The translations under genes and the position numbers were made by a program. Positions 1 through 8,291 of a stretch of DNA of 64,000 nucleotides are shown piece after piece. The stretch's first letter is position 1. Every line of letters starts with the position of its first letter. The notes below the pieces were generated by a model. That model was not told the DNA's origin. It was given only the letters and a program-made list of their open reading frames with translations, and did no database searches. Source of the stretch: Paracoccaceae bacterium (GTDB taxonomy: Bacteria; Pseudomonadota; Alphaproteobacteria; Rhodobacterales; Rhodobacteraceae); contig JASBUI010000040.1 in assembly GCA_030148005.1 (NCBI GenBank), positions 1 to 64,000 of the forward strand, in the 5' to 3' direction.

Positions 1-71
1 AAGGGAAAGGATCAAGAAACGGACAATGCAACAACGCCGCTTGCAACACCAAAAACAAGCAGCATAATCAA

Positions 72-713
72 TCACACAATCGAGCCAGAGCCTCCAATGC
101 TCAAGCCGCTCTGATGTCCCATATTATATGACGACGGACACAGCGCCTTGCTGAGAAAGGTGGTGACAGCGCCCAGTTGCCCATAGGTGCCCTGGCCCGG
201 GCCGTAGGGGTTTGAGGGGCGAATGATCAGCGCATCAAAGTCATAAAGCTCTGTGTACATGCCGATGTATTTTTCGGCGGCAAGCTTGGTGATGCCATAG
301 GCGCTTATCGGGTTAAGCGGGTGGCTCTCGGCGATCGGTGTGGCCAAGGGGCGCCCGTATACCGCGCCGCCTGAGGACATGAACAAAAGCTTGCGATTGC
401 CGGTTTTGCGCATCGCCTCAAACAGGCGGACGGTCGAACTTAGGTTGCGCTCGATATCGCCAACGGGATCTGCGGTGGCGGTTGCGGGAATTGAGCTGGA
501 GGCGAGGTGGCATATGATGCCTGCGTCCTTCAAAAGCGAGGGCATGGACGCAAGGGCGTTGGTGCCGCCCTCGACAAAGTCATAGGGGCGGGCGTGGTTT
601 ATTCGCGGCTCATTGCTGTTGCCGACAACGGTCACCCTGTGGCCTGCATCAACGGCGCGGGCGACAAAGTGGCTTCCGATAAAGCCGTTACCGCCTGTGA
701 CGACGATGTGCAT
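72..713 (-). pseudogene. NAD-dependent sugar epimerase/dehydratase, C-terminus missing
   Basis: Extended short-chain dehydrogenase/reductase of the nucleotide-sugar epimerase kind. The N-terminal Rossmann motif TGGNGFIG, the MSSGGAVYG segment and the catalytic YGITK tyrosine/lysine motif are present, followed by RPSNPYGPGQGTYGQ. After residue about 190 (FLSKAL) the family pattern is lost: a stretch ending GSGSIV is followed at once by a stop, where relatives normally continue GDGSIVRDYIY and about 100 more residues. I chose the ATG at 713 over the one at 734 because it reads straight into MHIVVTGG and has AAGGG upstream; it overlaps the end of the glycosyltransferase gene by 26 bp. It is the last gene of the rhamnose operon seen here. 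The loss of the substrate-binding end may be real decay or an artefact at the edge of the sequence. Confidence 0.7.
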
Positions 714-1923
714 CCTGCGCCCTTTCATATGCATGCATCAAGTCTTGCAAAAAGATGGTGTCATTGAAATTTGCGTCTGAATAGACCTTGGCGCGCTGGC
801 CCATCTGGCGTGCCTCGTCTTCGTTCCGGGCCAGTTGATTGATACAGCCGGCCAATGCGCCTGGGGTGTCTGGATCAAATATCAGCCCGCGCTCGCCGTC
901 GGCCACAAGCTCTGTGATGCCGCCGCGCCGCGCGCCAATGACCGGCCGGGCCAAGGCAAATGCCTGATTGATGACATAAGGAAAATTTTCGTGCCAAAGC
1001 GAAGGGACCACGACGAAGCGCGCACGCGAAAGAACCGGGGTCAAGGCATCGCCCCAAAGGGGGCCGAGAAAGCGAATATTGGACAGGTTCTCGCGATCCG
1101 CGCGCTGGCGCAGCTTGTCCAGATCGGGGCCGTCGCCGACGATACGCATCTCGAAGGGATGAATATCGCGCGCGGCATCTACAATCCTGTCGACACCCTT
1201 TTCGTCGATGATCCGCCCAAAGTAGAGACCGTAGGGTTCATACTCATCTGATGGCTGGAAACTTGCGCTGTCAAAGGGGTTGCGCATCTTGCTCCAGCTG
1301 AAGTTTCTGCCCGCCCAGAACTTTTCGGTTTCATGGGCCATGAAATCGCTTGAAAAGGTGATGTGCGAGAAGTTGTCATATGCCCCGATCCAGCTGTGAA
1401 TATAGGCCTCTGCCATGCTAGCGATGGACAGGGCCCGGCTTTCTTTGCAGCAGGAATTTGCCGCCGCCTTGTAGAACTTTCCGCCCAAGCAGTCAGTGCA
1501 CAGGCGGTTGTGATGGAACAGCTTGTAGTTGGGGCATATGTGTTTGTAATCATTAAATGTTCCGACGATCGGAACGCTGGCTTTGGCCGCTGCGGAAAGG
1601 ATCGCGGGGCTAAGGTGCACGTTTATGCTGAACGTATGCAGGATATCGGGATCAAACTCGCGGATAAGGTCCGCCATCTGCCGCTTTTTGGAAGGGTCGT
1701 AGATTGCGCGCGGCAGGCTTAAGGCCTTTTGCAAGGTGCCGCCGCTGTCATAGGCGGGCGCCTGCATCAGCCGTAGATTTTCCGGGGCGTCTTGGGTGGT
1801 TTCGCCTGTGGCAACCATCATGGTTTCATGGCCGTTTTCGCGAAGAACACGTTCGGTTTCCCGAAAGAAAACTTCGGCCCCGCCGGTCAACTTAAAGAAC
1901 TTATGGGCCAGAATGACTTTCAT
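688..1923 (-). CDS. GT4-family glycosyltransferase
   Basis: GT-B fold glycosyltransferase of about 411 residues that probably adds a sugar to a lipid-linked oligosaccharide at the cytoplasmic face of the membrane. The N-terminal acceptor domain has the typical LTGGAEVF loop. A cysteine cluster at residues 130, 142, 145, 158 and 159 is characteristic of one GT4 subfamily and may bind a metal (inference). The C-terminal donor domain begins with GLYFGRIIDEKGVD and includes HENFPYVINQAFA, a variant of the E-x7-E motif in which the second Glu is Gln. It lies 58 bp downstream of rfbA in the same direction and overlaps the following epimerase gene, so rhamnose polymer or O-antigen assembly is the likely context. 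The substrate cannot be read from the sequence. Confidence 0.87.
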   Translation of the reverse strand: MKVILAHKFFKLTGGAEVFFRETERVLRENGHETMMVATGETTQDAPENLRLMQAPAYDSGGTLQKALSLPRAIYDPSKKRQMADLIREFDPDILHTFSINVHLSPAILSAAAKASVPIVGTFNDYKHICPNYKLFHHNRLCTDCLGGKFYKAAANSCCKESRALSIASMAEAYIHSWIGAYDNFSHITFSSDFMAHETEKFWAGRNFSWSKMRNPFDSASFQPSDEYEPYGLYFGRIIDEKGVDRIVDAARDIHPFEMRIVGDGPDLDKLRQRADRENLSNIRFLGPLWGDALTPVLSRARFVVVPSLWHENFPYVINQAFALARPVIGARRGGITELVADGERGLIFDPDTPGALAGCINQLARNEDEARQMGQRAKVYSDANFNDTIFLQDLMHAYERAQDAHRRHRR

Positions 1924-1981
1924 GCCTGATCGGTTTGCTTTCTACACTGCAGCCTGTCAAGCGGTTCTCCGACCGGTGCGG

Positions 1982-2857
1982 TCAGTCCTTGATCAAGGCC
2001 GCCAGATGGGTGCCATAGCGGGTCTTCTCAAAAAGCTTGATGCGCGCTTCGAAATCCTTTCGGGTGATCCAGCCCGACTGAAAGGCGATCTCATCGGGGC
2101 TTCCGGTCAGCATGGCTTGGCGCTGCTCAAGGGTGCGAACGAAATTGGCCGCATCAAGCAGGCTTCCATGGGTGCCGGTGTCCAGCCAGGCAAAGCCGCG
2201 GCCCATGGTTTCTACGTTCAGGCTTCCTTCCTTGAGGTAGATGTCCAGAAGCGATGTTATCTCAAGCTCTCCGCGGGCCGATGGTTTGATCGTGCGCGCC
2301 CTTGCCGGGGCTTTGTGATCCAAGAGGTACAGCCCGGTGATGGCGTAGCTTGAGGGCGGAACCTTGGGTTTTTCGACGATCTCTTTTGCGCGCCCGTCTT
2401 CGTCAAAGGCCACCACGCCATAGCGCTCAGGATCGGCTACGTGATAGCCAAAGACGGTGCCGCCCGTATCGCTTTCGTCCGCCTTGCGAAGCGCATCAGG
2501 AAGGCCGTGCCCGAAAAAGATGTTGTCGCCCAGAACAAGGGCCGAGGGCGCGCCATCCAGAAAATCTTCGGCAAGGATATAGGCCTGTGCCAGACCATCT
2601 GGTGCGGGCTGGCTGATATAGCTGAGTTTCAAGCCCCACTGGCTTCCATCGCCGAGGGTGCGAATGAACTGATCCTGATCGTGGGGCGTGGTGATGACAG
2701 CAATCTCGCGAATGCCCGCCAGCATCAGCACCGACAAAGGATAGTAGATCATCGGCTTATCATAGACGGGTAGTAGTTGCTTGGAGAGGCCAAGCGTAAT
2801 GGGGTAAAGGCGCGTCCCGTTTCCGCCTGCAAGTATGATGCCTTTGCGCTTTGTCAT
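1982..2857 (-). CDS. rfbA: Glucose-1-phosphate thymidylyltransferase RmlA
   Basis: Catalyses dTTP + glucose-1-phosphate to dTDP-glucose, the first step of dTDP-L-rhamnose synthesis. The nucleotide-binding signature LAGGNGTRLYP (residues 9-19) and the following SKQLLPVYDKPMIYYPL are diagnostic. VLGDNIFFGHGL, the EKPK region and the C-terminal LEQRQAMLTG region are also present. The length of 291 residues is normal for the short RmlA type. Its ATG overlaps the rfbD stop codon by 4 bp, so the two are probably translationally coupled. With rfbC, rfbB and rfbD it makes a complete pathway. Confidence 0.97.
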   Translation of the reverse strand: MTKRKGIILAGGNGTRLYPITLGLSKQLLPVYDKPMIYYPLSVLMLAGIREIAVITTPHDQDQFIRTLGDGSQWGLKLSYISQPAPDGLAQAYILAEDFLDGAPSALVLGDNIFFGHGLPDALRKADESDTGGTVFGYHVADPERYGVVAFDEDGRAKEIVEKPKVPPSSYAITGLYLLDHKAPARARTIKPSARGELEITSLLDIYLKEGSLNVETMGRGFAWLDTGTHGSLLDAANFVRTLEQRQAMLTGSPDEIAFQSGWITRKDFEARIKLFEKTRYGTHLAALIKD

Positions 2858-3699
2858 TGGGATACCTTTGTCGTTTCGATCACGCGCTGCAGGCCGGTTT
2901 TCCAGTCAGGGCGGCCAAGGCCGAACCGTGCAAGGTCTGTACAGTCAAGGCGTGAGTTCAGGGGGCGGCGCGCGGGGGTCGGATAGGCCGAAGTTTCAAT
3001 TTCGTTAACGGTCACAGAGCAGCCTGCAAGCCCGAATATTTCGCGCGCAAACTCGGCCCAGCTGACATCGGGGGCGCCAGAAAAATGGTACGTTCCGGCC
3101 AGATGCGGCGCGCTCTGCAGGCTTTGGGCGATCTTGTAGCAGGCATCGGCGATGTCAGTGGCATATGTCGGCCCGCCGATCTGATCGGCAACGATGCTTA
3201 GCTGCTCGCGGCTTTGGGCAAGCGACAGCATGGTGGTGACAAAGTTTCGCCCCTGCTCTGAAAAGACCCAGCTTGTGCGCAGGATGGCATGAACGCCGCC
3301 CGCGCGTTTCACCGCCATCTCGCCGGAGAGCTTTGAGCGGCCATAGGCGTTGATTGGCGAGGGTGTATCGCCGGGTTGCCACGGGGCGTTTGCAGAGCCG
3401 TCAAAGACATAGTCGGTAGAAAGGTGCACAAACGGAATGCCTTGCGCCGCACAAGCCCGCGCCATGGCGCCGGGGGCGGCGGCGTTTATGGCCTCGGCCA
3501 GATCGCCCTCGGTTTCAGCCAGATCGACGGCGGTGTAGGCTGCGGCATTGATGACGGCGTCCGGGGCATGGCGGGCAATTGCCTCGGCGCAGGCGCCGGG
3601 GTCGGTCAGATCGGCTTCCTGCCGCCCAAGCGCCGTGACATCGGGGCGGCTGGCAAGCGCACGGGCCACTTGGCCGGTTTTGCCAAAGACAAGGATCAC
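2854..3699 (-). CDS. rfbD: dTDP-4-dehydrorhamnose reductase RmlD
   Basis: Last enzyme of dTDP-L-rhamnose synthesis, an NAD(P)H-dependent short-chain reductase. The nucleotide loop GKTGQVA (residues 6-12), STDYVFDG (94-101) and the catalytic Y-x3-K pair in YGRSK (119-123) are present. I place the start at the GTG at 3699: it gives the canonical N-terminus [10 protein letters not shown] and overlaps the rfbB stop as GTGA. A longer reading from 3753 would only add an Arg-rich extension inside rfbB. The product is 281 residues, the usual length. It sits between rfbB and rfbA with 4-bp overlaps on both sides. Confidence 0.95.
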   Translation of the reverse strand: MILVFGKTGQVARALASRPDVTALGRQEADLTDPGACAEAIARHAPDAVINAAAYTAVDLAETEGDLAEAINAAAPGAMARACAAQGIPFVHLSTDYVFDGSANAPWQPGDTPSPINAYGRSKLSGEMAVKRAGGVHAILRTSWVFSEQGRNFVTTMLSLAQSREQLSIVADQIGGPTYATDIADACYKIAQSLQSAPHLAGTYHFSGAPDVSWAEFAREIFGLAGCSVTVNEIETSAYPTPARRPLNSRLDCTDLARFGLGRPDWKTGLQRVIETTKVSQ

Positions 3700-4736
3700 G
3701 CGCCAACGCCCAGACGTTTGCCGACGCCGTCGCGGCCCTGTAGTGCGCGCCACCAGCTTTCGTTTTGCAGATACCAGTCAACGCAGCGCTCAATCCCTTC
3801 GGGCAGGGTCAGCGACGGGCGCCAGCCGAGTTCATCGCGGATGCGCGTGGGATCAATCGCATAGCGATGATCATGGCCGGGGCGGTCATCGACAAAGCGG
3901 ATCAGTTGCGAATGCGGCGCCTTGGCGGGGCGGCGTTCGTCCAGCACTTTGCAGATCATCTTTACAAGCTCGATATTGCTGACCTCATTTTCGCCGCCAA
4001 TGTTGTAGCTGCGCCCGATCTGGCCGTTTTGCAGAACGCAAAGAAGCGCCTCGGCGTGGTCCTCGACATAAAGCCAGTCCCGTACGTTTTCCCCGGTTCC
4101 GTAGACCGGGATCTCTCGGCCTGCCAGCGCGTTCAGGATGACCACGGGGATAAGCTTTTCCGGGAAATGGTAGGGGCCGTAATTGTTGGAGCAATTGGTG
4201 ATGACTGTCGGAAGTCCGTAAGTTTCGTTCCAGGCCCGCACTAGATGGTCAGAGGCGGCCTTGGAAGCTGAATAGGGGCTATTGGGGGAATAGGGCGTCT
4301 CTTCGGTGAATTTCCCCTCGTCGCCGAGAGAGCCATAAACCTCATCAGTTGAGATATGGTGGAACCGAAACTCAGCGGGTTTGCCGCTTTCCGTCCAGAA
4401 CTCTCGCGCGGCCTCAAGCAGGGTGAAGGTGCCGTTCACGTTTGTTTCGATGAAATCGCCCGGGGCATCGATGGACCGATCGACATGGCTTTCGGCGGCG
4501 AGGTTCATAACCGCGTCGGGGCGGTGGGTCTTTAGAATGCGCCGGACGGCAGACCGGTCGCGGATGTCGGCATGTTCAAAGGAATAAAGCGGGCTGCCTG
4601 CGACGCCGGCCACATTGTCAAGGCAAGCGGCATAGGTCAGCGCATCAAGGTTGATAACCTTGTGCCCGCGCGCGATGGCCAGCCGGACCACGGCAGAGCC
4701 AATGAAACCCGCGCCGCCTGTAACAAGAATAATCAT
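3696..4736 (-). CDS. rfbB: dTDP-glucose 4,6-dehydratase RmlB
   Basis: Converts dTDP-glucose to dTDP-4-keto-6-deoxyglucose using bound NAD. The Rossmann motif TGGAGFIG (6-13), the STDEVYG segment carrying the active-site Asp/Glu pair (129-135), YSASK with catalytic Tyr155 and Lys159, and [14 protein letters not shown] are all present. At 346 residues it is full length. Its ATG overlaps the rfbC stop by 4 bp, and its own stop overlaps the rfbD GTG. Identification is firm. Confidence 0.97.
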   Translation of the reverse strand: MIILVTGGAGFIGSAVVRLAIARGHKVINLDALTYAACLDNVAGVAGSPLYSFEHADIRDRSAVRRILKTHRPDAVMNLAAESHVDRSIDAPGDFIETNVNGTFTLLEAAREFWTESGKPAEFRFHHISTDEVYGSLGDEGKFTEETPYSPNSPYSASKAASDHLVRAWNETYGLPTVITNCSNNYGPYHFPEKLIPVVILNALAGREIPVYGTGENVRDWLYVEDHAEALLCVLQNGQIGRSYNIGGENEVSNIELVKMICKVLDERRPAKAPHSQLIRFVDDRPGHDHRYAIDPTRIRDELGWRPSLTLPEGIERCVDWYLQNESWWRALQGRDGVGKRLGVGA

Positions 4737-5302
4737 GGAAGGGCCTCAAACTTGAAGGGGCTGGAAAGCTGCGCGAAAGCGGGGGCGGCGGCGTCCTTGC
4801 CCGAAAGAATTGGAGAGCTGTCAATTTCCGGCCATCTGACGGCGATCTGTGGGTCATCGTAGCGCACGGCGCCTTCGGTCTCCGGGGCGTAGTAGTCGGT
4901 GCATTTGTAGATGATTTCGGTGTCGTCTTCCAAGGTCATGAAACCATGCAGAAAGCCGGCCGGGATCAACAGCTGTTTGCCGTTCTCGGCGCTAAGAATT
5001 TCGGAAGTCCAGTCGCCGTAAGTGGGTGAACCCTTGCGGATGTCGACCGCAACATCAAAAAGCGCGCCCCGTCCGCAGCGAACCAGCTTGGCCTGAGCGT
5101 GCGGCGGGGCCTGAAAGTGCAGGCCGCGAACGGTTCCGGCGCGGGCAGAAAGCGAATGGTTGTCCTGCACGAAGGTAAGATCAAATCCAGCGCGCGCCAT
5201 TGCCCGGGCGCTGTAGCTTTCACTGAAGAAACCACGCGCATCGCCAAATCGATCAGGCGTTATTACATATACACCATGCAGCGGTGTCGGCTCGGCGATC
5301 AA
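4733..5302 (-). CDS. rfbC: dTDP-4-dehydrorhamnose 3,5-epimerase RmlC
   Basis: Cupin-fold epimerase, third step of dTDP-L-rhamnose synthesis. The N-terminal [20 protein letters not shown], the catalytic His62 in VRGLHFQ and Tyr132 in IIYKCTDYY match the family; 189 residues is the normal size. It is the first gene of the minus-strand rhamnose operon, so the operon promoter should lie in the 275 bp upstream, up to the end of the ribokinase gene. No clear promoter boxes were identified there. Confidence 0.96.
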   Translation of the reverse strand: MIAEPTPLHGVYVITPDRFGDARGFFSESYSARAMARAGFDLTFVQDNHSLSARAGTVRGLHFQAPPHAQAKLVRCGRGALFDVAVDIRKGSPTYGDWTSEILSAENGKQLLIPAGFLHGFMTLEDDTEIIYKCTDYYAPETEGAVRYDDPQIAVRWPEIDSSPILSGKDAAAPAFAQLSSPFKFEALP

Positions 5303-5577
5303 ACTGAAGTTCCTGCATTTCGGGGAAGACTTGGGCCTGGCACAGATGTCATTCGCGGTCCGTCATTTCGTCTTGCGCCGGAAAGCCATTTGCATCCGGC
5401 TGTTTCATCAGCGGCCTACCGCAACACTGGTCAGTACATGCCTGCAAAATGCTAGCACGCCACAGCGAGCGAATACACCCCGCAGCGCGGCACAATTTGG
5501 CCGCAGACAAGGATGACCGGACAGAGTTTGATATCCCCTTAACTTTGGGACTATAGGTCGGCTTGGCGTGCCAGACC
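5303..5577. other. Intergenic region upstream of rfbC
   Basis: About 275 bp without a convincing gene between the rhamnose operon and the ribokinase gene, both on the minus strand. Open frames here have no family resemblance, and the one running through it from within the ribokinase gene is an antisense-frame shadow. It must contain the rfbC promoter. It is slightly less GC-rich than its neighbours, and I see no tRNA, strong hairpin or repeat in it. Confidence 0.5.
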
Positions 5578-6489
5578 TTATTGGCGGCCCAGCAGTTCCT
5601 CGACCTCGGCCCGGGTTGGCATCGAAGGCGCGGTGCCGGGGCGGGTGACGGATATTCCCGCTGTTGCACATCCTGTCCTGACCGCTTCCAGCGCGCTGGC
5701 ACCTTCGGCCAGGGCCGCGGCAAAGCCACCGTTGAAAGCGTCGCCCGCGCCGGTTGTTTCAACGACCGGCCCTGCGGTGATCGCCGGGACCAACCCGTGG
5801 CCGAAAAGATACGCGCCCTTGTCGCCCAGCGTGATGATCGGAGTTTTGACGCCCATTTCGGCAAGTGCCTGCGAGGCGCGTTCGGCGTCTTCGGGGCTTT
5901 GAACCTGAATACCGGTCAGCTCTTCTGTTTCGGTCTCGTTAGGGGTCACGTAGTCGCAAAGCGCCAGCATTCCATCGGGCAGTTTGGCGGCCGGGGCGGG
6001 GTTGAGGATGGTCGCAACGCCCGCCTTTCGCGCCAGCTTTAGCGCGTAATGCGCAACCGGCAGGGGCTGTTCCAGTTGGGTTATGAAAACCGCCGCGCTT
6101 TGAATCACATCAAGGTTGTCGTCAACATCGCCGTTATCGATCGTCGCCGCGGCCCCCGGCGCGATGATGATCGCATTGTCGCCGGTTGCGTTCTCGACAA
6201 AGATATAGGCCGCGCCGGTGTAGCTGTCGGCGATCTGGCGCACATGCGGTATCACGCCTGCGCCGGACCAGGTTGAAAGCGCCATTTGCGAAAATTCGTC
6301 CTGTCCCAGCCTTGTAATCATATGCGTCTCGGCGCCCATGCGGGCGCAGGCCACCGCCTGATTTGACCCCTTTCCGCCGGGGCCGAGTGCAAAGGAGTTT
6401 CCAAGAATGGTTTCGCCCATGCGGGGCATGCGTTCGGCGCGGTAAGTAGTGTCGGCGACAAAGACGCCCAAGATTGCTACGTGACCCAT
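5578..6489 (-). CDS. rbsK: Ribokinase-like PfkB-family sugar kinase
   Basis: PfkB/ribokinase fold, expected to phosphorylate ribose or a related sugar at the 5-position with ATP. The N-terminal substrate motif GGKGSNQAVA and the C-terminal anion-hole motif TTGAGDAFNGGF, with its catalytic Asp, are both intact. The length of 303 residues is typical. It is followed 3 bp upstream on the same strand by the FucU/RbsD-like mutarotase gene and an ABC ATPase gene. The three form one operon, which resembles the pairing of RbsK with RbsD. The true sugar is uncertain because other enzymes in the cluster suggest a fucose-like or rare-sugar substrate. Confidence 0.88.
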   Translation of the reverse strand: MGHVAILGVFVADTTYRAERMPRMGETILGNSFALGPGGKGSNQAVACARMGAETHMITRLGQDEFSQMALSTWSGAGVIPHVRQIADSYTGAAYIFVENATGDNAIIIAPGAAATIDNGDVDDNLDVIQSAAVFITQLEQPLPVAHYALKLARKAGVATILNPAPAAKLPDGMLALCDYVTPNETETEELTGIQVQSPEDAERASQALAEMGVKTPIITLGDKGAYLFGHGLVPAITAGPVVETTGAGDAFNGGFAAALAEGASALEAVRTGCATAGISVTRPGTAPSMPTRAEVEELLGRQ

Positions 6490-6492
6490 GAA

Positions 6493-6942
6493 TTACTCCG
6501 CATCCGGTGGCACGACGCCTTTTCGAAAGGCAAAACAGCCGTAGAACCGCCGCTCGCCGGTCTGGATGACCGCATAGGCCGATTTTGCGCGCTCATAAAA
6601 GGCAAAGCGTTCGATGCCCAGCATCGGGGCCGGTCCGCCAGCGGCGCTGACCTCATCCTGCACCTCGGCCATCACGGGAAGGATGTTATCCGGCTCTCCC
6701 ACGACTTCCATGCGTGCGGCGGCATCGTCGACGAAGGTGTCGATGGGGTATAGCGACAGGACCGCGCGCACGACTTCGGCCGCCGGGCGGTCGATGCGAA
6801 GGACTTCGCCAAGCACCGTCTCACGCGCGACGCTGCCCGAAGGAAAGTTCGTGTCGGCAATGATCAGGTCATCTCCGTGGCCCATGGCCCGCAGCGCATA
6901 AAGCACGTCGGCGTTAAGGATGGGGTCAATTCCTTTAAGCAT
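6493..6942 (-). CDS. fucU: RbsD/FucU family sugar mutarotase
   Basis: Interconverts anomers of a monosaccharide so that the kinase or dehydrogenase receives the right form. The sequence starts MLKGIDPILNADVLYALRAMGHGD, the family signature with its conserved catalytic His. DTNFPSGS and a C-terminal Tyr/Phe-rich segment (RFYGCFAFRKG) follow. It resembles L-fucose mutarotase FucU more than RbsD in length (149 residues) and N-terminus. It sits between the ribokinase and ABC ATPase genes. The substrate is inferred only. Confidence 0.85.
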   Translation of the reverse strand: MLKGIDPILNADVLYALRAMGHGDDLIIADTNFPSGSVARETVLGEVLRIDRPAAEVVRAVLSLYPIDTFVDDAAARMEVVGEPDNILPVMAEVQDEVSAAGGPAPMLGIERFAFYERAKSAYAVIQTGERRFYGCFAFRKGVVPPDAE

Positions 6943-6960
6943 TGGTGCCTCCTTGTTTGG

Positions 6961-8040
6961 TCAACTTGGGTTCGGGGCAGGTTGCGGATCAAGCCGAAGC
7001 CCGCTTTGGGCATCAAAGATGTGCAGGTTCGCCGGGTCCGCCCCCAGCGTTATCTGATCGCCCGGCTTGAAGGCGTGGCGGTCGTGGAAAAGGGCGGTCA
7101 CGTTGCCGCCCAGAAACTTCAGGAAGACCAGAGTTTCAGAGCCTGTGGGTTCGACAACCGAAACCTGCATGCCAAGCCCGGTGCCTGACAGCAAAAGATG
7201 CTCAGGGCGCACCCCAAGGCGAAGCTTTTGGCCATCTGAAAGCCCCTTGTGCGGGACGGGCATCAGGGCGCCGCCCAGATCGACGCTTTTGGATGCAGCG
7301 TTGTAGGTGGCATCAAGGACATTCATGGAAGGCGCGCCGATGAATGTGGCCACAAATTCGTTCACCGGGCGGTCATACAGTTCCAGTGGTGAGCCGATCT
7401 GTTCGATCTGACCGTCCTGCATCACCACGATCCGATCGGCGAGGGTCATCGCCTCTATCTGGTCGTGGGTGACGAAAACGGTGGTGGTTTTCAGGCGCTG
7501 GTGCAGTTCCTTGATCTCGGTGCGCATCTGGATGCGCAGCTTGGCATCAAGGTTTGAAAGCGGCTCATCAAAAAGGAAAACCTGAGGGTCGCGCACAATG
7601 GCGCGGCCCATGGCGACGCGCTGGCGCTGGCCACCCGACAGATGCCGTGGCAACCGGTCAAGATAGGGCGTCAGGCCCAGAATTTCGGCAGCCTCTTCCA
7701 CACGCTTGCGGATCTCATCCTTGCCCGCTTTTCGCAGCTTCAGGGCAAAGCCCATGTTGGCGGCGACAGTCTTGTGCGGGTAAAGCGCATAGGTCTGAAA
7801 AACCATGGCGATGTCACGCTCTGCCGGGGGCAGGTTGTTGACGATGCGCTCGCCGATAATGATCTGCCCGCTGTCTATCGGCTCTAGCCCGGCGATCATC
7901 CGAAGCAGCGTTGATTTTCCGCAACCCGAAGGGCCCACGAGGGCGACAAACTCGCCGTCGTGAATGTCGACATTCACACCGTGGATGACTTCGATGGCTC
8001 CGTAAGACTTTCGTATGTCGCGAATTTTGACGTCTGCCAT
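6961..8040 (-). CDS. Sugar ABC transporter ATP-binding protein (UgpC/MsmK type)
   Basis: Cytoplasmic ATPase of a carbohydrate importer. Walker A GPSGCGKST, Q-loop, signature LSGGQRQRVAMGRA and Walker B VFLFDEPLSNLD are followed by the C-terminal TOBE/MOD regulatory region usual in this 360-residue class. I chose the ATG at 8040 (MADVKIRDIRKSYG). An extension to 8064 is possible but has no family match. It is the first gene of the minus-strand operon. The binding protein and two permeases it must serve are on the opposite strand beginning 250 bp away, so transporter genes are split across a divergent promoter. Confidence 0.92.
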   Translation of the reverse strand: MADVKIRDIRKSYGAIEVIHGVNVDIHDGEFVALVGPSGCGKSTLLRMIAGLEPIDSGQIIIGERIVNNLPPAERDIAMVFQTYALYPHKTVAANMGFALKLRKAGKDEIRKRVEEAAEILGLTPYLDRLPRHLSGGQRQRVAMGRAIVRDPQVFLFDEPLSNLDAKLRIQMRTEIKELHQRLKTTTVFVTHDQIEAMTLADRIVVMQDGQIEQIGSPLELYDRPVNEFVATFIGAPSMNVLDATYNAASKSVDLGGALMPVPHKGLSDGQKLRLGVRPEHLLLSGTGLGMQVSVVEPTGSETLVFLKFLGGNVTALFHDRHAFKPGDQITLGADPANLHIFDAQSGLRLDPQPAPNPS

Positions 8041-8138
8041 CGCGCCGCGTCCCCCCGTTTGCAATGGATGCTAGCCAAAGCACTTAAGGCTGTCCACGCC
8101 GATTGCTGCGCATTTGGAACGGCCGCACCGGGCCATAG

Positions 8139-8153
8139 TTGACTAAACGTCAA
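8139..8153. promoter_or_regulatory. Inverted repeat, candidate operator of the sugar divergon
   Basis: TTGAC and GTCAA arms separated by 5 bp lie in the middle of the 250-bp divergent region between the ABC ATPase and binding-protein genes. The spacing fits a LacI-, GntR- or DeoR-type operator. No regulator gene of these families is in the cluster. Evidence is symmetry and position only. Confidence 0.35.
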
Positions 8154-8291
8154 TCTGGACCATACTCGCAGCTTGTGGGGGGTGGTCAGCAACGCCGTTT
8201 TTTGTCTGCTGTCTTGAAATCACGCCAGTATTTTCGCGTCGAAATCCTGCCATATCGAAACTGACATAATTGCTGTCTTGGGAGGATGGAT

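Noticed and set aside
1-71. Possible second gene or mobile-element end at the left edge
   Set aside because: All three minus-strand frames hit stops within a short distance, and no inverted repeat or transposase motif is visible in so short a stretch.
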